From NCBI RefSeq assembly GCF_040096455.1, contig NZ_JBBMER010000007.1, forward strand, positions 124,001-188,000: DNA of 64,000 nt, in the 5' to 3' direction. Below, piece after piece: positions 1 to 8,649 of the stretch; position 1 is the first letter of the stretch; each line of letters starts with the position of its first letter. The stretch is from Lachnospira rogosae. Lineage in GTDB: Bacteria > Bacillota > Clostridia > Lachnospirales > Lachnospiraceae. Under the pieces are notes generated by a model. It made no database searches, was not told the origin of the DNA, and saw nothing but the letters and a program-made list of their open reading frames with translations. The translations under genes and the position numbers were made by a program.

Positions 1-579
1 TTTTTCAAGAAATTCATCATATTTATCTGTATATATATCTATTTCATATTCCGAACAATTCTTCTTAAACTGATTAACACTTTCTATATCCGGATTATAG
101 GCACTTGTTACAATAAGTCCACTGGCATATCTTGCTTCTGCAACGAATCTTTCAGCTATACGGCCAGTTCCAACAAGTCCTACTTTTGTTATATTAAACG
201 AACTGCTCCTAAGCATTGTCGACGATATATTAGGTGTTCTCTCCAGATATACCACTTTACAGAAGGCATTAAGATAATCAAATGTTCCAATCCAGTCAGA
301 ACCTACGGTGAATATATCTACATTATATTTCTGTATATCTTCTATCTTCTGTCCTTCATGGTCCTCAACTATAATCATATCAGCAAGACCAGTATTCTTA
401 ACATTCTCTATACGTTTCATAATTGGGTCAACAACATTAAGCTTTCCTCTCGCCTCATCAAAATGCTCAGTTGTTACTCCGACTATAAGATAATCGCCCA
501 ATTCCTTTGCTCTTTTCAGCAATTTGTAATGTCCCTCATGAAATAAATCATAAGTTCCATATGTAATTACCTTTTTCAT
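1..579 (-). CDS. Cytidylyltransferase fused to Gfo/Idh-type dehydrogenase (3' end outside window)
   Basis: The first 193 codons are visible; the reading frame runs off the left edge. Residues 1 to about 125 form a TagD-like nucleotidyltransferase domain, shown by GTYDLFHEGHYKLL, the HxGH-type nucleotide-binding motif of glycerol-3-phosphate cytidylyltransferases. From about residue 135 a Rossmann signature begins (VGLVGTGRIAERF), typical of Gfo/Idh/MocA NAD(P)-dependent oxidoreductases. The likely role is to make a CDP-activated alditol or related surface-polymer precursor, with the second domain reducing or oxidising the sugar part; this is inferred. The ATG at 577-579 follows GGAGG with good spacing. 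It is the last gene of a leftward set with licD and a GT2. The substrate cannot be read from the sequence. Confidence 0.85.
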   Translation of the reverse strand, partial: MKKVITYGTYDLFHEGHYKLLKRAKELGDYLIVGVTTEHFDEARGKLNVVDPIMKRIENVKNTGLADMIIVEDHEGQKIEDIQKYNVDIFTVGSDWIGTFDYLNAFCKVVYLERTPNISSTMLRSSSFNITKVGLVGTGRIAERFVAEARYASGLIVTSAYNPDIESVNQFKKNCSEYEIDIYTDKYDEFLEK

Positions 580-658
580 TTTATCCTCCATGATTACCGT
601 ACACTAATCAATCCATAAACATTCGATTATTCTAAAGATTAATGTGTATCCATAACAT

Positions 659-1564
659 CTATAGCAAGTTATTTTCCATTAAAAATTCTTCCTGTTTCTT
701 ATAAAATGGATAATCGTGTGCCCTGCCTCTCTGTTTATCATATTTCATATAATCACTATAGGTCACTTTAAGAAGCTCATCATAACCATTAGGCAAAGGA
801 ACTGATATATACTCAAATGGAAATCTCTTTGCACTTTTAAACCATTCTTTTTTATACTTAAGCTCAGCATCATAACATATATTAGTTGGAAGATAAGTAA
901 GATACTCACATTCATCCTCACCAAATATTCCTGCAACTTTATCTAATAACAACCATAGCTGATTAGGTATATTTCCCTCTCTGTCTATCTTGGTATTACA
1001 CATTTCTTCAATACGCTTTAAATACTCTTCTAATTCCTCTTTCGAATATTGATAATACTCTCTTGCAGTAGAATATATAATTGTATACAGATTTCTGAAA
1101 ACACTTAATTCTTCTTCATCACTTGGAATATAATCTAATGGAAAGATATCGACACCACATATATATGGGCATCCATAGAACTTTTTTCTTTCAGACACAT
1201 CAGTAATTATATACTTAGTATTCATAACTGATGTCAACGGCTGCATATGCGTAGAATCTGAATATGAACTACTATTATAATAGCCTTGTGGCAGCTCATC
1301 TGACAACACCTTCATTAAAGCCTGATAATCAGGTCTTAACATATATATATCAATATCATCATCCCATGGAACAAAGCCATTATGTCTTACTGCACCAAGC
1401 ATTGTTCCAAAAGCTGCGTAATATGTAAGTCCATATTCTTTACAAATTCGATCTATTTCTGTGAGTACATCCATCTCAACCGCCCATACACGCTTCATCA
1501 TAGATGAAATCTTAAACCCACATCTTTCTTCTTCCTTGAAATAATTATCGTCCAACTCCAGCAT
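659..1564 (-). CDS. LicD-family phosphotransferase
   Basis: This 301-residue protein carries the LicD nucleotidyltransferase-fold core at about residues 45-75. GTMLGAVRHNGFVPWDDDID contains the GA-R-G-PWDDDIDI signature, whose acidic pair binds metal. LicD proteins transfer phosphocholine, or related phospho-groups from CDP-linked donors, onto surface glycans. No signal peptide or membrane segment is seen, so it should act in the cytoplasm. It lies 12 nt downstream of a GT2 gene and upstream of a cytidylyltransferase fusion that could make its CDP-linked donor. The ATG follows AGAGGTAGCAAGG, an adequate ribosome site. Family assignment is firm; the transferred group and acceptor are unknown, although the neighbouring flagellin genes make flagellin glycan a reasonable candidate. 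Confidence 0.9.
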   Translation of the reverse strand: MLELDDNYFKEEERCGFKISSMMKRVWAVEMDVLTEIDRICKEYGLTYYAAFGTMLGAVRHNGFVPWDDDIDIYMLRPDYQALMKVLSDELPQGYYNSSSYSDSTHMQPLTSVMNTKYIITDVSERKKFYGCPYICGVDIFPLDYIPSDEEELSVFRNLYTIIYSTAREYYQYSKEELEEYLKRIEEMCNTKIDREGNIPNQLWLLLDKVAGIFGEDECEYLTYLPTNICYDAELKYKKEWFKSAKRFPFEYISVPLPNGYDELLKVTYSDYMKYDKQRGRAHDYPFYKKQEEFLMENNLL

Positions 1565-1576
1565 CCTTGCTACCTC

Positions 1577-2590
1577 TTAAATCTTATCAATATATCCAAT
1601 ATACTGCTGTCTAGTAAGTCCACTCTCAATCAGCTTATATAATGCCATCTGTTTAACAAGTATTGCACTATATGGCGACTTCGTTATATCTTTAACCTCG
1701 CTTAATGCTTTCTTAGCAAGTGGAACATACCGCTCATAATCTATTGTTATTTCTCTCTGCTTTGCAAAATCAAGAATTTCATATAAATATGTATGAAGAA
1801 AATACAGCTTAATCTCCTCATAATATTCATTAAAATATGAAGTATTCTTCATAAACTCCCAGACCATTAACTGAACCTGGCTATGCTGAAATAAAGTTTC
1901 TTTCTCCTTCATATCATTACGCATAGTTCCGTTATTGTTCTGTCTATATATATATAGTTTATCGGCCATTTTCACCAATTTATTAGCATAAAACAGTAAT
2001 GGGTACACAAATAATGGTTCTTCGTATATAACATTTTCTGCAAATGCTGTATTGGCATTAATAACCATTGACCTTTTATATAGCTTATTCCAGCACCCAT
2101 ATGTGAATTTTTCCATAATAAGCATCTTTTTTCTATCGTCTGATGACTTTATTTCAAAATACTCATCATCCATTTCATTCTTATTAGGAATAATGCCAAC
2201 ATTTTCAAAATAATAATTATAATTAAACTGTACTATATCAGCATCTTTCTCTTTCGCCTTGGAATATGCCTTTTCAAATAATTCCGCTTCCACCCAGTCA
2301 TCTGCATCAACAAATGCTATATATTCACCGGAAGCATACTTTAAGCCTTCATTTCTTGCACCGCCCTGTCTTCTATTATGAGGAAGATCTATTATTATTA
2401 TAGATTCCGGATATGCCTTTTCTATTTCATTAAGCATATTCCACGTCTGTCCATCGTCCGTGGAGGCATCATTAACAAATATCAATTCCAGATTATCGAT
2501 TCCAATGCTCTGTCCTACAAGTGACATAAAGCACTTAGGCAGCCACTTTACGGCATTATAGCACGGAATAATCACGCTTACTTTTTTCAT
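1577..2590 (-). CDS. Glycosyltransferase family 2
   Basis: This 337-residue GT-A fold enzyme opens with KKVSVIIPCYNAVKWLPKCF, the GT2 N-terminal strand and loop. It has VNDASTDD for nucleotide-sugar binding and AFVDADDWV as the metal-binding DxD region near residue 95. About 200 variable C-terminal residues follow that choose the acceptor. No membrane helix is evident, so it is likely cytoplasmic or loosely associated with the membrane. It heads a leftward run with licD and the cytidylyltransferase fusion. The start has AGGAAAT just upstream, a moderate ribosome site. The sugar donor and acceptor cannot be told from sequence. Divergent from it is another GT2 gene. Confidence 0.9.
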   Translation of the reverse strand: MKKVSVIIPCYNAVKWLPKCFMSLVGQSIGIDNLELIFVNDASTDDGQTWNMLNEIEKAYPESIIIIDLPHNRRQGGARNEGLKYASGEYIAFVDADDWVEAELFEKAYSKAKEKDADIVQFNYNYYFENVGIIPNKNEMDDEYFEIKSSDDRKKMLIMEKFTYGCWNKLYKRSMVINANTAFAENVIYEEPLFVYPLLFYANKLVKMADKLYIYRQNNNGTMRNDMKEKETLFQHSQVQLMVWEFMKNTSYFNEYYEEIKLYFLHTYLYEILDFAKQREITIDYERYVPLAKKALSEVKDITKSPYSAILVKQMALYKLIESGLTRQQYIGYIDKI

Positions 2591-2794
2591 ATTTCCTCAT
2601 TTCTACTACAATATATTTATGGTTAATATTCCTTACACCCAGCAAGGCACCATCCATCTTATCGCTAATTATGCTCATACCACTCTTAATTTCTACGCAC
2701 ATTTTATTCTTAAATATTTTTACATATATGTGCAGACACAAAGCCCTATGCGGAAATTTATTTCCACACTCATCTCCATTTATCATTAAGTATA

Positions 2795-2803
2795 TGTTAT
2801 AAT
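2795..2803 (+). promoter_or_regulatory. Extended -10 promoter in the divergent GT2 spacer
   Basis: TGTTATAAT lies 38 nt before the rightward GT2 start at 2841 and is followed by GGGAGGATAA as ribosome site. The match to TGnTATAAT is perfect, but no good -35 is present at the usual distance. The remaining spacer (2591-2790) holds nothing else convincing. Confidence 0.45.
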
Positions 2804-2840
2804 AATTTTATCACATATATCAGGGAGGATAAAGTTTAAT

Positions 2841-3812
2841 ATGCCAAAAGTATCAGTTATTATGCCAGTTTACAATTCCGAAAGAACTCTTATTGACAGC
2901 TTAAGCAGTCTTGTCAACCAGACTCTTACGGATATTGAGTTAATCCTTGTAAATGATTACTCAACCGACAATTCACTGAAAATACTTGCTGATTGCGAGG
3001 CACAATTTTCTGATAAAGTTCTTTTAATTAATCTTAATGAGAACCACGGTGCAGGTGGTGCAAGAAACATTGGTTTATCATATGCTTCCGGCGATTATAT
3101 TGGTTTTATGGATAGTGATGATATCGCAGTTCCTGATATGTTTGAGAAAATGTATGCTAAAGCAATATCAGGCAATTATGATATTGTTGATTGTGGATAT
3201 TATAACGAAGCTAAAGATTCAGCCATTGTCCACGCTTCTGATGAATTAACCGGCGAACTCAATAGCTATAAAAGAAGTGAATTAATCGCAAGTGGTGGAT
3301 ATTTCTGGTCAAAGCTTATTAAGAAATCTTTTCTTGACCACATAGGACTTCAATTCAGGGAACACTGTATTCTTGAAGATTTTGAAACACTTATGTATTT
3401 ATTCGCTACAGCTTCCAGCATAGGCAATGTTAAAGAAATCCTTTATTGCTATAAGAATAGTGCAACTTCAATCTCTAAGCACATTGACTACAACAACTAT
3501 TACAATAACGTCATCAGTGCTATAAAAGCAGCTTACAGCCAATTATCTGTTCTGCCTGATTATACAGATATTCAATATGCTGTTGAATATGGAATATATA
3601 ATCTATGCTCCTTAGCCCTTAACTGCTGTCTTAATTCCAGCAATTCAGTTCCTGCATACATACTAAAGAACAGAATTACCGATATTAAGAATTATATAAA
3701 TAAATATATTAAGCTTCCTGTAAAGTCCAATAAATTCATTAATAATAAAATTGATAAACAGGATTTACATTTATTATCTGATATTGATAAGATTATTTCA
3801 CAGCTTGGCTAA
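2841..3812 (+). CDS. Glycosyltransferase family 2
   Basis: This 323-residue GT2 enzyme has PKVSVIMPVYNSERTLIDSL at the N-terminus, VNDYSTDNS near residue 35 and GFMDSDD as its DxD-type metal site near residue 92. The C-terminal half is acceptor-specific and has no recognisable motif. It is the only rightward gene in the 1-6029 glycosylation island, with its own extended -10 promoter and a strong GGGAGG ribosome site. Its stop codon overlaps the end of the convergent GT2-TPR gene by 4 nt, so the two transcripts are complementary at their 3' ends. Donor and acceptor are unknown. Confidence 0.9.
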   Translation: MPKVSVIMPVYNSERTLIDSLSSLVNQTLTDIELILVNDYSTDNSLKILADCEAQFSDKVLLINLNENHGAGGARNIGLSYASGDYIGFMDSDDIAVPDMFEKMYAKAISGNYDIVDCGYYNEAKDSAIVHASDELTGELNSYKRSELIASGGYFWSKLIKKSFLDHIGLQFREHCILEDFETLMYLFATASSIGNVKEILYCYKNSATSISKHIDYNNYYNNVISAIKAAYSQLSVLPDYTDIQYAVEYGIYNLCSLALNCCLNSSNSVPAYILKNRITDIKNYINKYIKLPVKSNKFINNKIDKQDLHLLSDIDKIISQLG

Positions 3813-4867
3813 TTACAGCCAAGCCTTTTTAATCCTTTTAATGCAGGTTCATAGCTTTGACATTTCTTATAACTTAATACCGCCTTTGCTGTATTGCCAA
3901 GACATTCATATATAACTCCAATGTTATAATCAGCTTTATAGCTGTTACAACCCTCAATTTTACATAATTTATATGACTTAGCCTTATTAAATTCCTCTAT
4001 CGCCTTATCAAACAATCCATTGTTCATATATGCAAGCCCCATTAAAAATACATAATCTGCACTTACAGCAAATTCACTGTATATATTTTCAAGAAACATC
4101 ATTTCAGAAATCCGCTTTTCATTAAGCAGTGAATATCCATATGTTTCAACCATATCCTGAACATACTCAAGCTTTGGATCTAAATCAAATGATAAGCCTT
4201 TTTCAAAATTTTCAGATGCATTTTTATAATCTCCCTGCATATAATAGCTCTTACCCAACTGGTAATATATATACGCATCCGGACCATTTTCTTTTAATTC
4301 AAGCTCTAACAGCCTTATGTTACGCTCTGCCTTTTTCTTCTTATTATCAGCACTGCCCATATATCCTGAATGCCCAACGGTTATCGGAACATCTACGGCT
4401 GTAACTACATTTTTATCAATACTTACAACCTGCTCGTGAATTCTTCCCTCATAATGACACTGCTTTCTGTTAAACAGGCGTGTTATTCTTTCTACACCCT
4501 TGGTCAATTCACTGTCATAATTAATATTATTAATCAGTTCTATCTTCCCCGTACAAATTGCTGATTGATTACTTATAATAGCAGATACTTCATCTATATT
4601 CATCTTTTCAATCCATTCATCGCTGTCAAGCACAAGAATCCAGTCATTACCTGCAAGGCTGATTGAATAATTTCTCGCCTTTGAGAAATCATCACACCAC
4701 TTATAGCTTCCACTGACATCTGCATATTTATCAATAATTGCAGGTGTATTATCTGTTGAACCAGTATCAACTACAACTATCTCTAAATTGTATTTTTTCA
4801 ATGAAAGCAGACACTTTTCCAGCTTGTCCGCTTCATTCTTAGTAATTATACATACTGATATATCCAA
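3809..4867 (-). CDS. GT2 glycosyltransferase with C-terminal TPR repeats
   Basis: The likely start is the TTG at 4865-4867, because GGAGGG sits exactly 6 nt upstream; a longer GTG start at 4894 has no ribosome site and would overlap the upstream gene. The product is 352 residues. The N-terminal catalytic domain (DISVCIITKNEADKLEKCLL, VDTGSTDNT, LVLDSDEW) belongs to the SunS/beta-1,4-glucosyltransferase branch of GT2. The C-terminal 170 residues are TPR-like helical hairpins (AYIYYQLGKSYYMQGDYKNA and two further repeats). In this family the TPRs bind the acceptor protein, so a protein-modifying enzyme is plausible, and flagellin is encoded about 1.2 kb upstream. It follows the CgeB-like gene closely and is probably cotranscribed with it. 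Confidence 0.88.
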   Translation of the reverse strand: MDISVCIITKNEADKLEKCLLSLKKYNLEIVVVDTGSTDNTPAIIDKYADVSGSYKWCDDFSKARNYSISLAGNDWILVLDSDEWIEKMNIDEVSAIISNQSAICTGKIELINNINYDSELTKGVERITRLFNRKQCHYEGRIHEQVVSIDKNVVTAVDVPITVGHSGYMGSADNKKKKAERNIRLLELELKENGPDAYIYYQLGKSYYMQGDYKNASENFEKGLSFDLDPKLEYVQDMVETYGYSLLNEKRISEMMFLENIYSEFAVSADYVFLMGLAYMNNGLFDKAIEEFNKAKSYKLCKIEGCNSYKADYNIGVIYECLGNTAKAVLSYKKCQSYEPALKGLKRLGCN

Positions 4868-4883
4868 TATTATCCCTCCAATA

Positions 4884-6029
4884 CTAATCAACACCTAATA
4901 TATGCTTCAATACATAAATGTAATCAAACTTTTTAACAGCTCTATGACCATTAACAGCTATTTCCATCCTTTCTTTTTCGTGGCACATATAATAATCTAT
5001 CTTATTAAGCATATCATTCTCATCAGTAAACATAACCAGTTCTTCACCATTTTTAAATAACTGTTCAATATCTTCCTGATAATTAGTAAGACAGAATCCT
5101 CCTGCACCTAATATATCATATACTCTGAGCGGAATACCTGTAGTAATTGAGCGAAGGGTTATATTTAAATTAATTCTGGACTTTCTGAATATTACAGGCA
5201 TTTCACTATAATAATCTACACCACTATGAATATCAGCATTAGCAATATCCAAATCCCCGCTTCCTGTAAATATATATACCATACATTTATCAGCTATTTT
5301 TCTTAATAAATTAACTCTCTCAACTCCTGTCACATATTTATTAATCTGGGAAGCCATCACGTGTTCGTGTGGCACTGCTATATTATCCATATCAGCACAC
5401 GCTGCATACAAATATTTGTCTACAAATTCATCATCTATAATATCATTAATTATATTGTATCCATATATTTTTTGCTGCGCATTGGCAAGTCCATTAATGT
5501 AGCCCTCATAATATGAAGGTACATCTTTGTTCATCAATACGCTTTTCAGGTTAGGATTCATATTTCCCACAAAGCTTATATCATACTCATAGCTTGTATT
5601 ATCAATATCTTTGCCTAATTGCCTGTCAAGTCTGTCTGTGTCAACTGCAAGACTTGCATACTGCATATTACCAATGCCATATTTTGATAATAATTTAATT
5701 CCATCTCTCTCAAATAAATATACTTTATTACATTTATTATATATTGCCTTAGAAAATAACGTATAATTAGGCCAATCATATATCCACGAAATATATGTTA
5801 CGCCGTAATTACTGCATATATCTGATAACATTGGAAGAAAATCAAACGATATAACAACATCTATTCCATTAGCTAATATGTCTATAACTTCATATTCAAT
5901 TTCTTTGTTATCCCCAATATACTCCTTAACACTATGCTCTATAACAAACACTTCATCTGCTAATGTATCAAGTGCCTTAACCATATCCTTCTTGGAATTC
6001 TCATACCAGCTGCAATATAATACCTTCAT
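4884..6029 (-). CDS. CgeB-like glycosyltransferase (DUF3880/GT1-type)
   Basis: This 381-residue protein resembles the CgeB/spore-maturation family, a Rossmann-fold GT-B type enzyme. Features include KVLYCSWYENSKKD at the start, an SWIYDWPNYT segment, DISFVGNMNPN in the middle, and a C-terminal block ending VYDILGAGGFCLTNYQEDIE, the glutamate-containing donor-site loop typical of this family. The ATG at 6027-6029 is preferred: TGAGG lies 5 nt upstream, while the TTG one codon earlier would be too close. It starts right after the terminator of the flagellin gene at 6101-6913. In several Gram-positive flagellar loci CgeB-like and TPR-GT2 enzymes accompany flagellin, so a role in flagellin glycosylation is likely but unproven. 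Confidence 0.82.
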   Translation of the reverse strand: MKVLYCSWYENSKKDMVKALDTLADEVFVIEHSVKEYIGDNKEIEYEVIDILANGIDVVISFDFLPMLSDICSNYGVTYISWIYDWPNYTLFSKAIYNKCNKVYLFERDGIKLLSKYGIGNMQYASLAVDTDRLDRQLGKDIDNTSYEYDISFVGNMNPNLKSVLMNKDVPSYYEGYINGLANAQQKIYGYNIINDIIDDEFVDKYLYAACADMDNIAVPHEHVMASQINKYVTGVERVNLLRKIADKCMVYIFTGSGDLDIANADIHSGVDYYSEMPVIFRKSRINLNITLRSITTGIPLRVYDILGAGGFCLTNYQEDIEQLFKNGEELVMFTDENDMLNKIDYYMCHEKERMEIAVNGHRAVKKFDYIYVLKHILGVD

Positions 6030-6043
6030 CAAAACCTCATTAT

Positions 6044-6076
6044 AAAAAGGACTGCCAACTATAATGACAGTCCTTG
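6044..6076 (-). terminator. Intrinsic terminator of the second flagellin gene
   Basis: AAGGACTG at 6048-6055 pairs with CAGTCCTT at 6068-6075, and the leftward transcript continues into TTTTT. It separates flagellin from the glycosylation genes. Confidence 0.85.
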
Positions 6077-6100
6077 TATTAATATATATTCTTTTAATAA

Positions 6101-6913
6101 TTACTGAAGAAGTGAAAGAACACCCTGTGTAGCCTGATTAGCCTGTGCAAGCATAGACTGTCCAGCCTGAGCAAGAATATTGTTCTTGCTGTATTCAACC
6201 ATCTCTGTAGCCATATCCACGTCACGGATACGTGATTCAGCTGCTGATGTATTCTCACTTGTTGTGTTAAGGTTGTTAATTGTATGCTCAAGTCTATTCT
6301 GAATAGCACCAAGCTTAGATCTCTGAACAGATACTGAATTAATAGCCTTCTGAATAGCTGTCATTGCTTTTCCTGCTGATGAAAATGAGCTAACCTTAAG
6401 TCCGCTAATCTTAAGTGAAGATGCATTCATATTATCAATAGAAATTACAATACTCTGTCCTGATAATGCACCTACCTGCAACTTCATACCTGTAAATGTA
6501 CCATCAAGTAAGTTCATTGAATTGAACTGAGTTGTTGAACGGATTCTATCAATCTCTGATGTAAGCTGATCCATCTCCTTCTGAATAGAAGCTCTATCTG
6601 TTGATGTATTAGTATCGTTAGCTGCCTGTGTTGCTAATTCATTCATTCTCTGTAAGATTGAATGTGTCTCGTTAAGAGCACCTTCAGCTACCTGTACTAA
6701 TGAAATACCATCCTGTGAGTTAGAAGCAGCCTTGTCAAGACCTCTGATCTGGCTTCTTAACTTCTCTGAAATAGAAAGACCTGCTGCATCATCTGCGGCT
6801 CTGTTAATTCTATAACCTGATGATAACTTCTCTGTTGACTTAGCCTGTGCACTTGTTACTCCACTTAACTGTCTGTTAGCGTTCATCGCTGTAAGATTAT
6901 GCTGTACTACCAT
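6101..6913 (-). CDS. Flagellin (second copy)
   Basis: This 270-residue flagellin has the conserved N-terminal D0/D1 helices (MVVQHNLTAMNANRQLSGV, LSSGYRINRAADDAAGL) and the C-terminal D0 helix ending QATQGVLSLLQ. The central segment is short, so the filament subunit lacks large surface-exposed D2/D3 domains. It is secreted by the flagellar type III system and polymerises under the FliD cap. It is about 90% identical by eye to the next flagellin at 7129-7941; differences concentrate around residues 110-190. It has its own sigma-28-type promoter and terminator, so it is a separate transcription unit. GGGAGGAA precedes the ATG; this purine-rich GGA sequence could also bind CsrA. Confidence 0.96.
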   Translation of the reverse strand: MVVQHNLTAMNANRQLSGVTSAQAKSTEKLSSGYRINRAADDAAGLSISEKLRSQIRGLDKAASNSQDGISLVQVAEGALNETHSILQRMNELATQAANDTNTSTDRASIQKEMDQLTSEIDRIRSTTQFNSMNLLDGTFTGMKLQVGALSGQSIVISIDNMNASSLKISGLKVSSFSSAGKAMTAIQKAINSVSVQRSKLGAIQNRLEHTINNLNTTSENTSAAESRIRDVDMATEMVEYSKNNILAQAGQSMLAQANQATQGVLSLLQ

Positions 6914-7004
6914 TAATAATTCCTCCCTGAATGTCTTACTTTTCCTTAAATATATATTGTAATTAATAAACTGTATATAAGTCTTCTAAAACTTAACTGC
7001 AATA

Positions 7005-7031
7005 TATATCGGATATTTTGATATAGACTTA
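7005..7031 (-). promoter_or_regulatory. Sigma-28 (SigD/FliA) promoter of second flagellin
   Basis: Reading leftward, TAAG (7028-7031), a spacer of 15 nt, then CCGATATA (7005-7012) match the SigD consensus TAAA-N15-GCCGATAT closely. The leader of roughly 85 nt to the ATG at 6913 holds two GGA motifs, AAGGAAAA and CAGGGAGGAA, the second forming the Shine-Dalgarno. Confidence 0.8.
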
Positions 7032-7055
7032 ACCCCTTAATTTAAAAATTTTTAA

Positions 7056-7099
7056 AAAGGCTGTGACAATAACAAATACTTGTTAAAGTCACAGCCTTT
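7056..7099 (-). terminator. Intrinsic terminator of the first flagellin gene
   Basis: AAAGGCTGTGAC (7056-7067) pairs with GTCACAGCCTTT (7088-7099), with an inner TAACAA/TTGTTA stem. The leftward transcript then runs into AAAAATTTTT. Confidence 0.9.
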
Positions 7100-7128
7100 A
7101 TGATAGTATTATAACTTCAACTACCTAA

Positions 7129-7941
7129 TTAGCCTAAGAGTGAAAGAACACCCTGGTTAGCCTGATTAGCCTGTGCAAGCATAGACTGTCCAGCCTGAGC
7201 AAGAATATTATTCTTGCTGTATTCAACCATCTCTGTAGCCATATCTACATCACGGATACGTGATTCAGCTGCTGATGTATTCTCACTTGTTGTGTTAAGG
7301 TTGTTGATTGTATGCTCAAGTCTGTTCTGAAGAGCACCAAGCTTAGATCTCTCACTAGAAACTGAATTAATAGCCTTCTGAATAGCTGCCATTGCCTTTC
7401 CTGCTGATGAGAATGAGCTAACCTTAAGTCCGCTAATCTTAAGCTTAGAAGAATTCATATTACCAATTGAGATAGAAATCTTCTGTCCTGATAATGCACC
7501 TACCTGTAATTCCTTTCCTGTGAAAGAACCATCAAGTAAGTTCATTGAGTTGAACTGAGTTGTAGAACGGATTCTATCGATTTCTGATGTAAGCTGATCC
7601 ATTTCCTTCTGAAGAGCATTTCTATCAGTTGATGTATTAGTATCGTTAGCTGCCTGTGTTGCTAATTCGTTCATTCTCTGAAGAATTGAATGTGTCTCGT
7701 TAAGAGCACCTTCAGCTACCTGTACTAATGAGATACCATCCTGAGCATTAGAAACAGCCTTATTAAGACCTCTGATCTGGCTTCTCATCTTTTCTGAAAT
7801 TGAAAGACCTGCAGCATCATCACCAGCTCTGTTAATTCTGTAACCAGATGATAACTTCTCTGTTGACTTCTGCTGTGCACTCTGAACTCCGCTTAACTGT
7901 CTGTTAGCGTTCATTGCTGTAAGATTGTGTTGTACTACCAT
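7129..7941 (-). CDS. Flagellin (first copy, main filament candidate)
   Basis: This 270-residue flagellin has intact D0/D1 regions (NLTAMNANRQLSGVQSAQQK, RSQIRGLNKAVSNAQDG at the N side; TEMVEYSKNNILAQAGQSML at the C side) and almost no central variable domain. Its promoter is the better sigma-28 match of the two flagellins, and its leader carries two hairpins not seen in the other leader, so it probably makes most of the filament. The AAGGAGGA ribosome site lies 7 nt before the ATG. The nearby fliS, fliD, fliW and csrA genes provide chaperone, cap and translational control. The two flagellin copies probably arose by tandem duplication. Confidence 0.96.
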   Translation of the reverse strand: MVVQHNLTAMNANRQLSGVQSAQQKSTEKLSSGYRINRAGDDAAGLSISEKMRSQIRGLNKAVSNAQDGISLVQVAEGALNETHSILQRMNELATQAANDTNTSTDRNALQKEMDQLTSEIDRIRSTTQFNSMNLLDGSFTGKELQVGALSGQKISISIGNMNSSKLKISGLKVSSFSSAGKAMAAIQKAINSVSSERSKLGALQNRLEHTINNLNTTSENTSAAESRIRDVDMATEMVEYSKNNILAQAGQSMLAQANQANQGVLSLLG

Positions 7942-8013
7942 AATAGTTTCCTCCTTGAATTCTTGGTGGCGTCCCTGCCACCCATAATTAAATTGTTCAG
8001 GAATGCTCCTGTT
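7942..8013 (-). promoter_or_regulatory. Structured flagellin leader, candidate CsrA target
   Basis: The leader RNA begins with a CAGGA-GCAT-TCCTG hairpin (7999-8012), followed by a stem GGTGGC/GCCACC (7965-7982) whose six-base loop is AGGGAC, and ends in AAGGAGGAAAC before the ATG. A GGA in a hexaloop plus a GGA in the Shine-Dalgarno is the two-site layout known for CsrA on the Bacillus subtilis hag leader. CsrA binding here is an inference supported by csrA and fliW in the same cluster. Confidence 0.65.
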
Positions 8014-8020
8014 ATATATT

Positions 8021-8047
8021 ATATCGGACTGTTGTTTATTAACTTTA
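8021..8047 (-). promoter_or_regulatory. Sigma-28 promoter of first flagellin
   Basis: TAAA (8044-8047), exactly 15 nt, then TCCGATAT (8021-8028) in the leftward direction. This differs from the SigD consensus TAAA-N15-GCCGATAT at a single base. Confidence 0.88.
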
Positions 8048-8147
8048 GCCCTAATATAAACTTATTTTAATATTTTTTAATGCAAATGTCAAAATACTGA
8101 AATATACTTATTACCTAGCTGCATTAAAATATTGGTAAATATATGTA

Positions 8148-8624
8148 TTATTTCTTCTGATCCATAAACTGCGGTTCAGAACTTACCCTGCTCATATTCT
8201 GATAATACTTATTAGCCATACTTACACTTCGCTTGGCTGTCTTAGCATTATCCTTTAACTGCCTGAACTTAATATCAACTCTGACTTTGTTTCTTGATTC
8301 CTGTGCCTGTATAGTCGCACTTAAGGATGTAGCTTCTCTTATAAGCTCCTGTAATCTAATTATTAATTCCTTATAATCAGCCTTATACTCTTCTACATCT
8401 TCTTTTACTCTGTCAAATACAGCTTGAAAGCCCTCATCAAGTGAATTAAGCTCATCTATATATGCAGCTTTACTCTCCATATTACTCTGAAGCTTATCTC
8501 CATCGAATTCTTTATCATCAAGCAAAGCACTCTGCTGCTCATTCAGCTCAGATACTTTCTTAAGTATCTCTATCTTCTTAAGAAGACTGTCTATCATTAT
8601 CTGAAGATAATTCTCTGTAATCAT
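8148..8624 (-). CDS. Flagellar chaperone-like coiled-coil protein (FliT/FlgN-like)
   Basis: This 158-residue, largely helical protein has long charged heptad-like stretches (ESKAAYIDELNSLDEGFQAV, DYKELIIRLQELIREATSLS). No membrane segment or signal is present. It lies directly after fliS in the fliD-fliS unit, the position usually held by FliT or a related export chaperone, and its length and helical make-up fit the FlgN/FliT superfamily. Function as a FliD or flagellin chaperone is inferred from position, not from a diagnostic motif. A stem-loop separates it from fliS. Confidence 0.6.
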   Translation of the reverse strand: MITENYLQIMIDSLLKKIEILKKVSELNEQQSALLDDKEFDGDKLQSNMESKAAYIDELNSLDEGFQAVFDRVKEDVEEYKADYKELIIRLQELIREATSLSATIQAQESRNKVRVDIKFRQLKDNAKTAKRSVSMANKYYQNMSRVSSEPQFMDQKK

Positions 8625-8649
8625 ATACTATTACCACCATCTTGATATC

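Noticed and set aside
2556..2786. Open frame of 76 codons on the minus strand upstream of the GT2 gene
   Set aside because: It overlaps the GT2 start by 35 nt, has no family resemblance and occupies the divergent promoter spacer.
4865..4894. Longer GTG start (4894) for the GT2-TPR gene
   Set aside because: It would overlap the upstream gene's end and lacks a ribosome site; GGAGGG is placed for the TTG at 4867.
8069..8139. AT-rich inverted repeat (TTTTAATGCA ... TGCATTAAAA) upstream of the first flagellin promoter
   Set aside because: The loop is over 40 nt and the arms are nearly all A/T, so chance pairing is likely.
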